A stretch of 7,418 nt of DNA from Patescibacteria group bacterium (GCA_030916575.1 JAUPWJ010000074.1:1-7418); one strand, 5' to 3'. Numbered from the stretch's first letter, positions 1 through 6,112 are shown. The notes: generated by a model from the letters alone, not told the origin. A program made the numbers and translations.

Positions 1-245
1 AAGTGAGTTAATGCTCTAAAAACTCTAATGAGTCCTTGAGCATCTTCGTGTTCTTTCATTCCTTCAAAAACCGACATGCCATAATTAGGCGTGTTAGAAG
101 TAATAGGTATTTTGGGAAAATTATCAATTTCTAAAAGTTGAAGATCACCCCAAGATCCATCCTTCCATATTGAAGAAATTGCATACTGAGAATTTGGGCC
201 GAAACCTGCTTTGGCTTCCGAACCCGGACTAATAGGTACAAACAT
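1..245 (-). CDS. ilvE: Branched-chain amino acid aminotransferase-like (class IV PLP) protein, N-terminal part
   Basis: Partial gene: the start codon ATG is at 243-245 and the reading frame runs open off the left edge, giving 81 complete codons. The peptide carries a WKDGSWGD stretch at about residues 27-34 and then NYGMSVFEGMKEHED at about 54-68, followed by GLIRVFR. This matches the YG-x-S-VFEG-x-K ... G-x-I-x-x-FR signature near the N-terminus of class IV (fold type IV) PLP aminotransferases, especially branched-chain aminotransferases. These exchange the amino group between valine, leucine or isoleucine and glutamate. The catalytic lysine lies beyond the window. An in-frame TAA six codons upstream makes this ATG the first possible ATG start; no Shine-Dalgarno sequence precedes it. 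It follows clpB in the same direction after a 94-base gap that may hold its own promoter. A D-amino-acid aminotransferase or aminodeoxychorismate lyase of the same fold cannot be excluded. Confidence 0.75.
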   Translation of the reverse strand, partial: MFVPISPGSEAKAGFGPNSQYAISSIWKDGSWGDLQLLEIDNFPKIPITSNTPNYGMSVFEGMKEHEDAQGLIRVFRALTH

Positions 246-305
246 ACGGTTAAGATTTTTGGTTTACGATAGATTATTAACAACGAAGATAAAGTCTCCA
301 TTAAG

Positions 306-334
306 ACTATCACTCAATTTATGAGAAAAGTCAA
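306..334 (-). promoter_or_regulatory. Possible promoter for the aminotransferase gene
   Basis: On the minus strand, TTGACT (329-334, five of six matches to the -35 consensus) is separated by 17 bases from GATAGT (306-311, four of six matches to the -10 consensus). It lies just after the clpB stop codon and would give a leader of roughly 55 bases. It lacks the TGn extension seen at the other promoters here, so it is less certain than they are. Confidence 0.35.
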
Positions 335-339
335 ATAAA

Positions 340-3024
340 CTATACTTGAGATTTTGAACGCAAATTCACAGAACTTTTTATTTTCCCCTTTTTAGCTTCA
401 ATTAATAGTTCCTCACCTTTCATACCTACAAATACATTGTCTCCCTTTTTAACACCATTTGAAATTATAAAACTTGCTACTGGGTTTAGAATTTTATTTT
501 GAATCAGACGATTTAGTGGTCTTGCGCCGAAGTGTGGATCATAACCTTCTTTAGCAAGATAAGACAAAGCATCATCAGAAATATTTAAACCAATACCTTT
601 AGTAAGGAGTCTGTCTCTCACAACTTGAATTCTAATATTTACAATTTCTTTTATGGCTTCAGGGGATAAAATATCAAAGACAATTATCTCGTCCAAGCGA
701 TTTATAAATTCTGGACGGAAATGATCTTTCAGTGACTCCATAACTTTTTCTTTCATTTGACTGTAATCTTGGTTCGCAGAATTATTTGAAAAACCAATAG
801 ATTCCATTTTCTCTATAAATTGTGAACCAATGTTTGAAGTAAGAATAATAATTGTATTCTTAAAGTTCACTACTCGTCCTTTTCCATCTGTAAGGCGTCC
901 TTCATCTATAACTTGTAAAAGCATATTGAAAACTTCAGGATGAGCTTTTTCTATCTCATCAAATAAAATTACAGAATATGGTCGGTGACGCACTGCTTCA
1001 GTCAATTGACCCGCTTCGTCATGCCCCACATATCCCGGAGGTGAACCGATGAGTTTAGACATTGAGTGACGCTCCATATATTCAGACATATCTACGCGTA
1101 TCAACGCCCTGTCGTCATTGAACATAAATTGCCCCAAAGCTTTCGTAAGCTCTGTTTTACCCACACCTGTAGGACCTAAGAAAATAAATGAACCTATAGG
1201 ACGATTTGGGTCTCCAATGCCAGCCCTAGAACGGCGTATGACATCTGCCACTCTTTTAATAGCATTATCTTGCCCCATAACTCTTTTATTTAATTCAGCT
1301 TCCATTTTCTCTAACTTTTCTCGCTCTTCCTCTAGCATTTTCGTAAGTGGAATACCCGTCCAACGAGCCACAACTTCTGCAATATCTTCAGCGGTAATTT
1401 CTTCTTTCAAAATTCGGCGAGATTTTTGAAGTTTTTTCAAACGAGCAAGCTTCGTTTCCAATTCTTTCTTAAGACTTGGAATTTTTCCATAACGAATTTC
1501 AGCAGCTCTTCCTAAGTCCGCACGCATCTCAGCATTCTCTGCTTCTAAACGCATAGTCTCCATTTCTTTTTTAATTGCACGAATTTCTGTGACAGTATTT
1601 CTTTCATTTTGCCATTTGAGTTCTAACTCTTTCGTCTTCTCATGAAGATTCCCTATTTCTTTATCGATTTCTTTTACTCTAGACTTTATTTCTTTTTCTT
1701 TGATACCACGCACGACACTTGCCTCTTTTTTCAAAGCTTCTTTTTCTATTTCCAAACGCATTATTTTTCTATGCGCTTCTTCTAAGACTGGTGGCTTATT
1801 TTCTAAAGAAATCTTAAGTGATGATGAGGCTTCGTCTATCAAGTCCACAGCTTTATCCGGTAGAAATCTATTGGTGATATATCTAGCAGATAAATTCACA
1901 GCAGAGAGTATTGCATCATCTGTAATGCGCACACCATGAAAAATTTCATATCGCTCTTTGAGTCCACGAAGTATTGCTATTGCATCTTCTATTGAGGGTT
2001 CATCAATGTATACAGGCTGAAAACGACGAGCAAGGGCTGGGTCTTTCTCAATGTGTTTTTGATATTCACGTAGAGTTGTAGCTCCGATAGCTCTTAGTTC
2101 TCCTCTAGAGAGTGCAGGCTTCAACATATTTGAAGCATCCATTGTGCCTTCTGCTCCTCCTGCTCCCACTATCGTGTGAATCTCATCAATGAAAAGAATT
2201 ATTTTTCCGTCTGCTCGTTCTATTTCTTTCATTATACCTTTTAATCTCTCTTCAAATTCTCCTCTGTATTTTGTGCCGGCAATAAGCGAACCTAAATCAA
2301 GAGAAACTAATTCTTTTTCTTTTAGAGATTCTGGAACATTTCCTTTAGCAATTCGGACAGCTAAGCCTTCCACAACTGCAGTCTTTCCTGTGCCCGCTTC
2401 TCCTATCAATATCGGATTATTTTTTGTACGTCGAGAAAGGACTTGCATGATACGCATGATTTCATTATCGCGTCCTATGACTGGATCTAGTTTGTCGTCT
2501 TTCGCAAGCTTAGTAAGATTTCTAGTGTATTTTAAAATTTGTTTAAATTTCTTTGGCTCAGAAACATCTGTAATGTTTTGACTACGAAGCTCTTCTAAAA
2601 CTTTCATGACAATTTCTTTTTGAACTCTAAATCTTGCCAAATTCTCTCTTGCCTCTCCAGGAGCTTCAAGCATGGCAATAAAAAGATGCTCAGTAGAGAC
2701 GAAATCGTCTTTCATATTTTCTGCTATCTTCACAGAATTTTCTATGACTTGAGCCAAGTCTGGATTGATATATATCTGATATGACGGTGAGAGAGTACTG
2801 CGAGTCTCTGGAAGTTCAATACCTTCTAAGACAGAATCAGTCAAAAGCATTGTATCGATTTCCAATTTATCTAAAATAGAATTCACCATAGACTCTTCTT
2901 GTAAAAGAAGTGCTGCGAGCAAATGAAGTGATGACACATGATTTACTCCACGCTCAATAGCGAGCTCATGAGCTTTCTTTATGGCGTCTTTGGCTTTAAT
3001 TGTAAATCTGTTTAATGGTGGCAT
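340..3024 (-). CDS. clpB: ATP-dependent chaperone ClpB (Hsp100 disaggregase)
   Basis: This 894-residue protein is a full-length ClpB, slightly longer than the usual 850-870. ClpB hexamers work in the cytoplasm with DnaK to pull polypeptides out of aggregates. Visible parts in order: Clp N-domain repeats (about 1-145); first AAA+ domain with Walker A GEAGTGKT (208-215), pore loop KYRGEFE (252-258), Walker B IILFIDE (275-281) and arginine finger in ALARRF (about 330-335); a charged coiled-coil middle domain (about 405-540) that distinguishes ClpB from ClpA and ClpC; second AAA+ domain with Walker A GPTGVGKT (617-624), Walker B ILFDE (686-690), pore motif GYVG (664-667), arginine finger in FINRLDE and sensor-2 GAR (833-835). 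The first Walker A has A and T where GEPGVGKT is usual, a conservative change. The ATG at 3022-3024 lies 8 bases after a perfect extended -10 element. No CIRCE-like inverted repeat is seen upstream. Confidence 0.97.
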   Translation of the reverse strand: MPPLNRFTIKAKDAIKKAHELAIERGVNHVSSLHLLAALLLQEESMVNSILDKLEIDTMLLTDSVLEGIELPETRSTLSPSYQIYINPDLAQVIENSVKIAENMKDDFVSTEHLFIAMLEAPGEARENLARFRVQKEIVMKVLEELRSQNITDVSEPKKFKQILKYTRNLTKLAKDDKLDPVIGRDNEIMRIMQVLSRRTKNNPILIGEAGTGKTAVVEGLAVRIAKGNVPESLKEKELVSLDLGSLIAGTKYRGEFEERLKGIMKEIERADGKIILFIDEIHTIVGAGGAEGTMDASNMLKPALSRGELRAIGATTLREYQKHIEKDPALARRFQPVYIDEPSIEDAIAILRGLKERYEIFHGVRITDDAILSAVNLSARYITNRFLPDKAVDLIDEASSSLKISLENKPPVLEEAHRKIMRLEIEKEALKKEASVVRGIKEKEIKSRVKEIDKEIGNLHEKTKELELKWQNERNTVTEIRAIKKEMETMRLEAENAEMRADLGRAAEIRYGKIPSLKKELETKLARLKKLQKSRRILKEEITAEDIAEVVARWTGIPLTKMLEEEREKLEKMEAELNKRVMGQDNAIKRVADVIRRSRAGIGDPNRPIGSFIFLGPTGVGKTELTKALGQFMFNDDRALIRVDMSEYMERHSMSKLIGSPPGYVGHDEAGQLTEAVRHRPYSVILFDEIEKAHPEVFNMLLQVIDEGRLTDGKGRVVNFKNTIIILTSNIGSQFIEKMESIGFSNNSANQDYSQMKEKVMESLKDHFRPEFINRLDEIIVFDILSPEAIKEIVNIRIQVVRDRLLTKGIGLNISDDALSYLAKEGYDPHFGARPLNRLIQNKILNPVASFIISNGVKKGDNVFVGMKGEELLIEAKKGKIKSSVNLRSKSQV

Positions 3025-3032
3025 GTTTTTAT

Positions 3033-3041
3033 ATTATAGCA
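3033..3041 (-). promoter_or_regulatory. Extended -10 promoter of clpB
   Basis: The minus strand reads TGCTATAAT, a perfect extended -10 (TGnTATAAT). Its last base is separated from the clpB ATG by 8 bases, so transcription should begin about 2 bases before the start codon or at it. The -35 region is weak (TTTTCA at an 18-base spacing), as is common when the TG extension is present. The whole gap to the preceding gene is 46 bases. Confidence 0.7.
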
Positions 3042-3070
3042 AAAAACAGAAAATTTTGAAAATTAACACC

Positions 3071-3520
3071 CTAATATTCTTTAATCAAAAAATTAGCTAA
3101 TTTTGAAAATTCAGATATGTAACCTTTCATCAACCTCTTCTTCTCAACTTGAGACATATTTTTTATTGTGCTTTTGAGATTTTTATTTATTTCTTTTCCG
3201 ACACTTAATCTTATACTTTTATCTCTAAAATGAAGTACCGACATTTTTTCCATCAATCCTATAGATTTATTAGTGGTATTGTATTTTTTAATTATTTTTG
3301 TAATTTCAGGTGCAGAAAACTTCTTTGATAGTTTACAAATAATACAAGGAGCTAAAAAATCCTGCTTGCTTAAAAGGCCATCAGAAATAACAACTCGACA
3401 ACCATGGACTGATAAATATCCTGACACAAACAATAAACCCTTGCTCTTAACTACTGGTTTCTCTTTTTTAGCTAACAACAACCCTACTTGCTTAACTTTT
3501 TTAATTTCTTTTATGTTCAT
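3071..3520 (-). CDS. Hypothetical basic protein, downstream partner of an overlapping gene pair
   Basis: I do not recognise this 149-residue protein. It is lysine-rich and basic, with no signal peptide or clear membrane segment. Cysteines lie at residues 41, 59 and 62. The last two form a C-x-x-C pair in PCIICKLSKKF, which could bind metal or form a disulphide, but only one such pair is present. The C-terminal third looks helical (KSTIKNMSQVEKKRLMKGY and onward). Its ATG (3518-3520) overlaps the TGA of the upstream gene in the sequence ATGA, so the two are probably translationally coupled and made from one mRNA. No promoter or Shine-Dalgarno sequence of its own is visible. The plus-strand frame across 3273-3557 appears to be a shadow. 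Confidence 0.75.
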   Translation of the reverse strand: MNIKEIKKVKQVGLLLAKKEKPVVKSKGLLFVSGYLSVHGCRVVISDGLLSKQDFLAPCIICKLSKKFSAPEITKIIKKYNTTNKSIGLMEKMSVLHFRDKSIRLSVGKEINKNLKSTIKNMSQVEKKRLMKGYISEFSKLANFLIKEY

Positions 3521-4179
3521 ATATTTAAGTGGTTTTTATAAGTTAATACTTCTCTAGTATACAGTGCTGGATCAATTTGTTTTATATCTTCCGCCCATTT
3601 TTTAACTAATTCAAGTTCTTCTTGCCAGTGCGTCTTAGAAAGTCTAAAGCTAGCAAAGGCCATATATTCTTCGTTTCTAATATCCTCAGGTAATTCTTTA
3701 AATTCTAAACTAATCATAGCATTTTCTCCTTCTCCAAATGCCTTTATTGCAGAATCGGGAAAACCGTAGAGATAACCAAGGTCAAAATCAGATTGATTTC
3801 TCTCATGTTCAGGTCGATTCGTAAATTCTGGAACATTATTAAACTCCCTAATATACTTTTCATCAGTGGCAATTATATATTCTTTTAGTTTTTTGTATTC
3901 CACAGACCCTTCTTCGTCTTTATACTCTTTAACTAAATCCTTTTTTGAAAACTTTAACCCTAGTTCAAATAAAATTCTTTCGGTCTCTTGTATGGCCATA
4001 TCCCACTCATCATTTTTAATTTCAGGATAGACATCTCCTATTAAAAATTCCGTTGCCTTCTTATGTCCCTGCATAACTAAAATTAATTCAGACAAATTCT
4101 TGTCGTAGGTATATTTTTTCAAGGTCTCTATTTTTTCATTTGAATTTTTTCTCTCGGGAGAATTATTTAATTCCATCAT
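3517..4179 (-). CDS. Hypothetical acidic protein, upstream partner of an overlapping gene pair
   Basis: I do not recognise this 220-residue soluble protein. It is acidic and charged, with no signal peptide or membrane segment. Recognisable patches are a helical segment SELILVMQGHKKATEFLIGD (about 30-49), an LGYLYGFPDSAIKAF stretch (about 134-148), and FASFRLSKTHWQEELELVKKW (about 175-195). The GFP-x-x-AI patch has the look of a conserved turn, but I cannot tie it to a named family. The ATG at 4177-4179 is the first of two consecutive ATG codons; either could be used. It lies 8 bases after an extended -10 element, so the mRNA would be almost leaderless. The gene ends in TGA within ATGA, which starts the next gene. 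Pairing with a small basic protein suggests a shared job, which is inference only. Confidence 0.8.
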   Translation of the reverse strand: MMELNNSPERKNSNEKIETLKKYTYDKNLSELILVMQGHKKATEFLIGDVYPEIKNDEWDMAIQETERILFELGLKFSKKDLVKEYKDEEGSVEYKKLKEYIIATDEKYIREFNNVPEFTNRPEHERNQSDFDLGYLYGFPDSAIKAFGEGENAMISLEFKELPEDIRNEEYMAFASFRLSKTHWQEELELVKKWAEDIKQIDPALYTREVLTYKNHLNI

Positions 4180-4187
4180 ATGTTTTA

Positions 4188-4196
4188 ATTATACCA
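4188..4196 (-). promoter_or_regulatory. Extended -10 promoter of the overlapping unknown pair
   Basis: The minus strand reads TGGTATAAT, a perfect extended -10. Eight bases separate it from the first ATG of the 220-residue gene, giving a predicted leader of about 2 bases. A TTTACC hexamer sits 15 bases upstream as a possible weak -35. The whole gap after the preceding MFS gene is 41 bases. Confidence 0.7.
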
Positions 4197-4203
4197 GTTT
4201 ATA

Positions 4204-4218
4204 TGCTTGGTAAAAGCA
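4204..4218. other. Small inverted repeat between the MFS stop and the next promoter
   Basis: A perfect 5-base stem (TGCTT/AAGCA on the minus strand) with a 5-base loop begins just after the MFS stop codon. It has no following T-run, so it is a poor intrinsic terminator. It overlaps the -35 region of the next promoter and could instead be a weak operator, or chance. Confidence 0.25.
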
Positions 4219-4220
4219 AA

Positions 4221-4766
4221 TTATTCTTTTTTTTGTAAAGTCATCTGGATTAGTGCAGAGAGTAGCTGTAATGTACCCATAACTAAAAAAAGGATTTTAA
4301 AACCAAAACTGCTTATGATAAATGTTCCAACAAAAACTGAAACTCCTGTTATTATTTTTTGACCACCACTATCTAATGCCCATTGCAAGCCAGCGTTTTC
4401 TTTATTAATATATTTTGCAAATAGAGCCGAAAGCGGTGCAGACAAACAAGCTGTACCTATCGCGAATATAACTTGCAATATAAAAAGCTGATAGGGTGCA
4501 GAAATAAATATATATCCGAAACTACCTATCGCAAACAACACAAAACCTAAAGTAGTAATCTTTGCCGAATTTATTCTATCAGATAGTTTGCCGATCCAAA
4601 TTATTAAAACACCTGTAAGTATGCTGTATAAAGTAACACTATACCCAATATCTAATACATCTCCTCCAATTCCCCTGACAAAAACAGCATAAAATGAACC
4701 AACCAAGTTGTCTGCAAAACCTGATATTAAACTCGCTATAAGTAGTATTTTGTATCCCTTGTTCAT
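4221..4766 (-). CDS. Half-size MFS-type membrane transporter (six predicted helices)
   Basis: This 181-residue protein is hydrophobic, with six predicted transmembrane segments at about 5-31, 41-61, 69-89, 93-118, 137-155 and 156-176. Between helices 2 and 3 it has GKLSDRINS (59-67), a good match to the major facilitator superfamily motif A (G-x-L-x-D-R), so it corresponds to the N-terminal half of a 12-helix transporter of about 400 residues. It ends cleanly at TAA (4221-4223), and a different gene begins 41 bases later. It is therefore an intact short gene rather than a visible frameshift. If functional it would have to dimerise, or pair with another half, in the cytoplasmic membrane. Substrate is unknown. 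The ATG lies 26 bases after the stop of the 65-residue gene with no promoter between, so the two are likely cotranscribed. No Shine-Dalgarno sequence is visible. Confidence 0.8.
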   Translation of the reverse strand: MNKGYKILLIASLISGFADNLVGSFYAVFVRGIGGDVLDIGYSVTLYSILTGVLIIWIGKLSDRINSAKITTLGFVLFAIGSFGYIFISAPYQLFILQVIFAIGTACLSAPLSALFAKYINKENAGLQWALDSGGQKIITGVSVFVGTFIISSFGFKILFLVMGTLQLLSALIQMTLQKKE

Positions 4767-4792
4767 TCTAGATCTGAAATTAAGAGTGTTAC

Positions 4793-4990
4793 CTAAATAA
4801 CAGGGTTTTCCTCTTTAGGTGCAGGAGGGAGATCAAGATTTACTTCATCGGAAGTCTCCGCAAGGTAGTCTCCGCCATAAAAAACTCCATCTTTTTCATA
4901 TTTGTATTTTTTTCCCTCAGAATTTAGCTTTATATCAGCCTCTCTTACTTCAACTTTATTTGGTAATCCCTTGCTCTGATATTTATCCAT
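4793..4990 (-). CDS. Small hypothetical charged protein (65 aa) ahead of the MFS gene
   Basis: I do not recognise this small soluble protein. It is rich in lysine, glutamate and aspartate. It has a tyrosine/glycine patch KDGVFYGGDYLAE (about 33-45) and a proline-rich acidic C-terminus (LPPAPKEENPVI). There is no membrane segment. ATG at 4988-4990 is the first possible start, because an in-frame stop lies two codons upstream. It is the first gene after a duplicated promoter block and sits 26 bases ahead of the MFS gene, which supports its being real and cotranscribed with it. Shortness and lack of a known family keep confidence moderate. Confidence 0.6.
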   Translation of the reverse strand: MDKYQSKGLPNKVEVREADIKLNSEGKKYKYEKDGVFYGGDYLAETSDEVNLDLPPAPKEENPVI

Positions 4991-5022
4991 AGTATTATAT
5001 TTCTATTATTTTGAAATATTTC

Positions 5023-5057
5023 TTAATTATACCACTTCTTTAATTTAATCAAAATGT
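5023..5057 (-). repeat. Duplicated promoter block, copy 1 (before the 65-aa gene)
   Basis: This 35-base segment matches 6077-6111 at 33 of 35 positions in the same orientation. On the minus strand it holds TTGATT, 15 bases, then TATAAT (5026-5031) preceded by TGG, which makes an extended -10 element at 5026-5034. It begins 13 bases after the stop of the preceding gene. Transcription would start near 5019, giving a leader of about 29 bases to the ATG at 4990. A second TATAAT at 4994-4999 is too close to that ATG to serve it. Confidence 0.7.
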
Positions 5058-5070
5058 CTTCCTGAAAGTT

Positions 5071-5610
5071 CTACTGAGCTGGAACTGGAGTTTCTGGTTC
5101 TACTGGAGTAGTAGGGTCAGATGGAGGTGTAGGAACATTTTGTTTAAATTCAACTATTGTGAAATCTTTTTCTTGAGTTACCGAAGAGACAATTTGCTCT
5201 CCTAGAATACTTTTTACTAAATACACCTCCCCTTCTTTTGGTTCCTTAATTACTGAAGCTATGACTACTTTATTGTCTCCTAAGAATAAACCAGTAGCTA
5301 AAACTTTATCATCACTACGATCTTCATTTACTCCTTTCAAAATTAAAGTAACGGTTAACGGCTTAATAGCTTTCAAATCTTCCAATAATTTTTTCTGTTC
5401 AGCTGATAATTCTTGAGTCTTGATTATAGTTTCTCCGGGAACAACTTTCTCTACTGTCTCTCTCACAATACGCGTCACTGGAACTGTCACAGAGCTTGGA
5501 GCTTGCTCCATTAATGTCACCGTCGTTATACCCGTTGCAATTGATATTACAAAAGACAGAAGTATTGCTAATAATATAAGTTGTGATTTATTTAAATCTT
5601 TAATATCCAT
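5071..5610 (-). CDS. Membrane-anchored protein with proline-rich tail, possibly a degenerate trypsin-like domain
   Basis: This 179-residue protein starts with a charged segment and then one hydrophobic helix (about 10-34), with no evident cleavage site, so it is probably anchored in the membrane with the rest outside. A coiled-coil-like stretch follows (about 66-85). Residues about 88-156 run as short beta strands: ATGLFLGDNKVVIASVI, then VYLVKSILGEQIVSSVTQEKDFTIVEFK. This order resembles the first half of a trypsin-like (S1C/HtrA) barrel, but the catalytic histidine position is not filled and there is no room for the serine half. It would therefore be non-catalytic. The tail (160-179) is rich in proline and threonine. 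The N-terminal style resembles anchored proteins I associate with Parcubacteria, from memory. The ATG lies 6 bases after an extended -10 element. Confidence 0.8.
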   Translation of the reverse strand: MDIKDLNKSQLILLAILLSFVISIATGITTVTLMEQAPSSVTVPVTRIVRETVEKVVPGETIIKTQELSAEQKKLLEDLKAIKPLTVTLILKGVNEDRSDDKVLATGLFLGDNKVVIASVIKEPKEGEVYLVKSILGEQIVSSVTQEKDFTIVEFKQNVPTPPSDPTTPVEPETPVPAQ

Positions 5611-5616
5611 GATTTA

Positions 5617-5625
5617 ACTATATCA
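5617..5625 (-). promoter_or_regulatory. Extended -10 promoter of the membrane-anchored protein gene
   Basis: The minus strand reads TGATATAGT (TGn plus TATAGT, five of six matches). Six bases separate it from the ATG at 5610, so the predicted transcription start is the A of the start codon, a leaderless mRNA. An overlapping TATGAT slightly upstream is an alternative -10. A TTGAAT lies 14 bases upstream of the TATAGT. Confidence 0.55.
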
Positions 5626-5656
5626 TAATTCTAAAAATTCAAGAAAAGTTTATTCT

Positions 5657-6073
5657 TTATTTTAAAGCCATTTTTTCACGCACAATTTTCTCCACTTTAT
5701 AAGGATCATTTACCGCCACAAACCTAATCTCTATTTTATGTGAACCTGAAGTATCGAACTCTAAAGACCCAATACCTAATATGTTTTCTAAGAAACTTTG
5801 ATTAACTTCTACATTTTGAATTTTCTCAAATTCCACAAATTTCCGAGAAGTAGAAAGTAAATGATATCCCCTCGCTACACCTGTCTCTAAAACATAGAAA
5901 GTTTCAGCGCGTCTAACGAGTTCGCCAAGTAAGAAAAAACCTATACCTAGTATTGTTCCTGGCCACCAAAAGAAAATACTTGCAATGAAAGCTAAAATAC
6001 CAACAAAATAAAACCCTAGATAATGTAAAAAGTGCGAATGCATTTTCAATATAACTCCTTCAGTGATTTTCAT
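5657..6073 (-). CDS. Bacterial PH-domain (bPH2/YdbS-like) membrane protein
   Basis: This 138-residue protein has two adjacent predicted membrane helices (about 16-36 and 37-53) followed by a cytoplasmic domain. The segment YHLLSTSRKFVEFEKIQNVEV, then LENILGIGSLEFDTSG (about 95-110) and VNDPYKVEKIV near the end, is typical of the bacterial PH-like domain family (bPH2, formerly DUF304). In that family an I-Q-x-V-x-V-x-Q-S strand, a G-I-G-x-L turn and a final D-P helix recur. The molecular role of these proteins is mostly unknown; the domain is presumed to mediate membrane-proximal protein or lipid interactions. The length fits a single-domain member. The ATG at 6071-6073 begins 6 bases after a perfect extended -10 element, and the gene's promoter starts almost at the stop codon of the preceding ATPase gene. 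Confidence 0.88.
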   Translation of the reverse strand: MKITEGVILKMHSHFLHYLGFYFVGILAFIASIFFWWPGTILGIGFFLLGELVRRAETFYVLETGVARGYHLLSTSRKFVEFEKIQNVEVNQSFLENILGIGSLEFDTSGSHKIEIRFVAVNDPYKVEKIVREKMALK

Positions 6074-6076
6074 AAA

Positions 6077-6111
6077 TTAATTATACCACTTCTTTAACTT
6101 AGTCAAAATGT
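6077..6111 (-). repeat. Duplicated promoter block, copy 2 (before the PH-domain gene)
   Basis: This is the second copy of the 35-base block at 5023-5057 (33 of 35 identical). On the minus strand it holds TTGACT, 15 bases, then TGG-TATAAT (6080-6088). Only 6 bases lie between the -10 and the ATG at 6073, so transcription is predicted to start at the A of the start codon. The block begins one base after the ATPase stop codon, so almost all of the 39-base intergenic gap is promoter. Confidence 0.75.
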
Positions 6112-6112
6112 G

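Noticed and set aside
131..313. Minus-strand reading frame of 60 codons near the left edge
   Set aside because: It lies in another frame over the aminotransferase N-terminus and its promoter region; the aminotransferase frame carries recognisable family motifs and this one does not.
1118..2581. Three plus-strand open frames (1118-1429, 1700-1939, 2189-2581)
   Set aside because: All lie antisense to well-conserved ClpB coding sequence and show no domain features; they are shadows.
3517..3519. Recoding of TGA as glycine, as in some CPR lineages
   Set aside because: TGA acts as a sensible stop here within an ATGA overlap, and the long ClpB and ATPase frames contain no in-frame TGA.
3273..3557. 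Plus-strand open frame of 94 codons
   Set aside because: It is antisense to the 149-residue gene, and the minus-strand pair has a clean ATGA overlap and an upstream promoter, which this frame lacks. The 5420-5617 plus frame is rejected for the same kind of reason.
4204..4218. Intrinsic terminator after the MFS gene
   Set aside because: The stem has only 5 base pairs and is not followed by a T-run on the minus strand.
4221..4223. Frameshift or nonsense mutation truncating a full-length MFS gene
   Set aside because: The sequence after the stop is a 41-base promoter gap and then an unrelated gene; no remnant of a second MFS half is present.
4994..4999. TATAAT as the promoter of the 65-aa gene
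   Set aside because: Only 3 bases separate it from the ATG, so transcription would begin inside the gene; the extended -10 at 5026-5034 is better placed.
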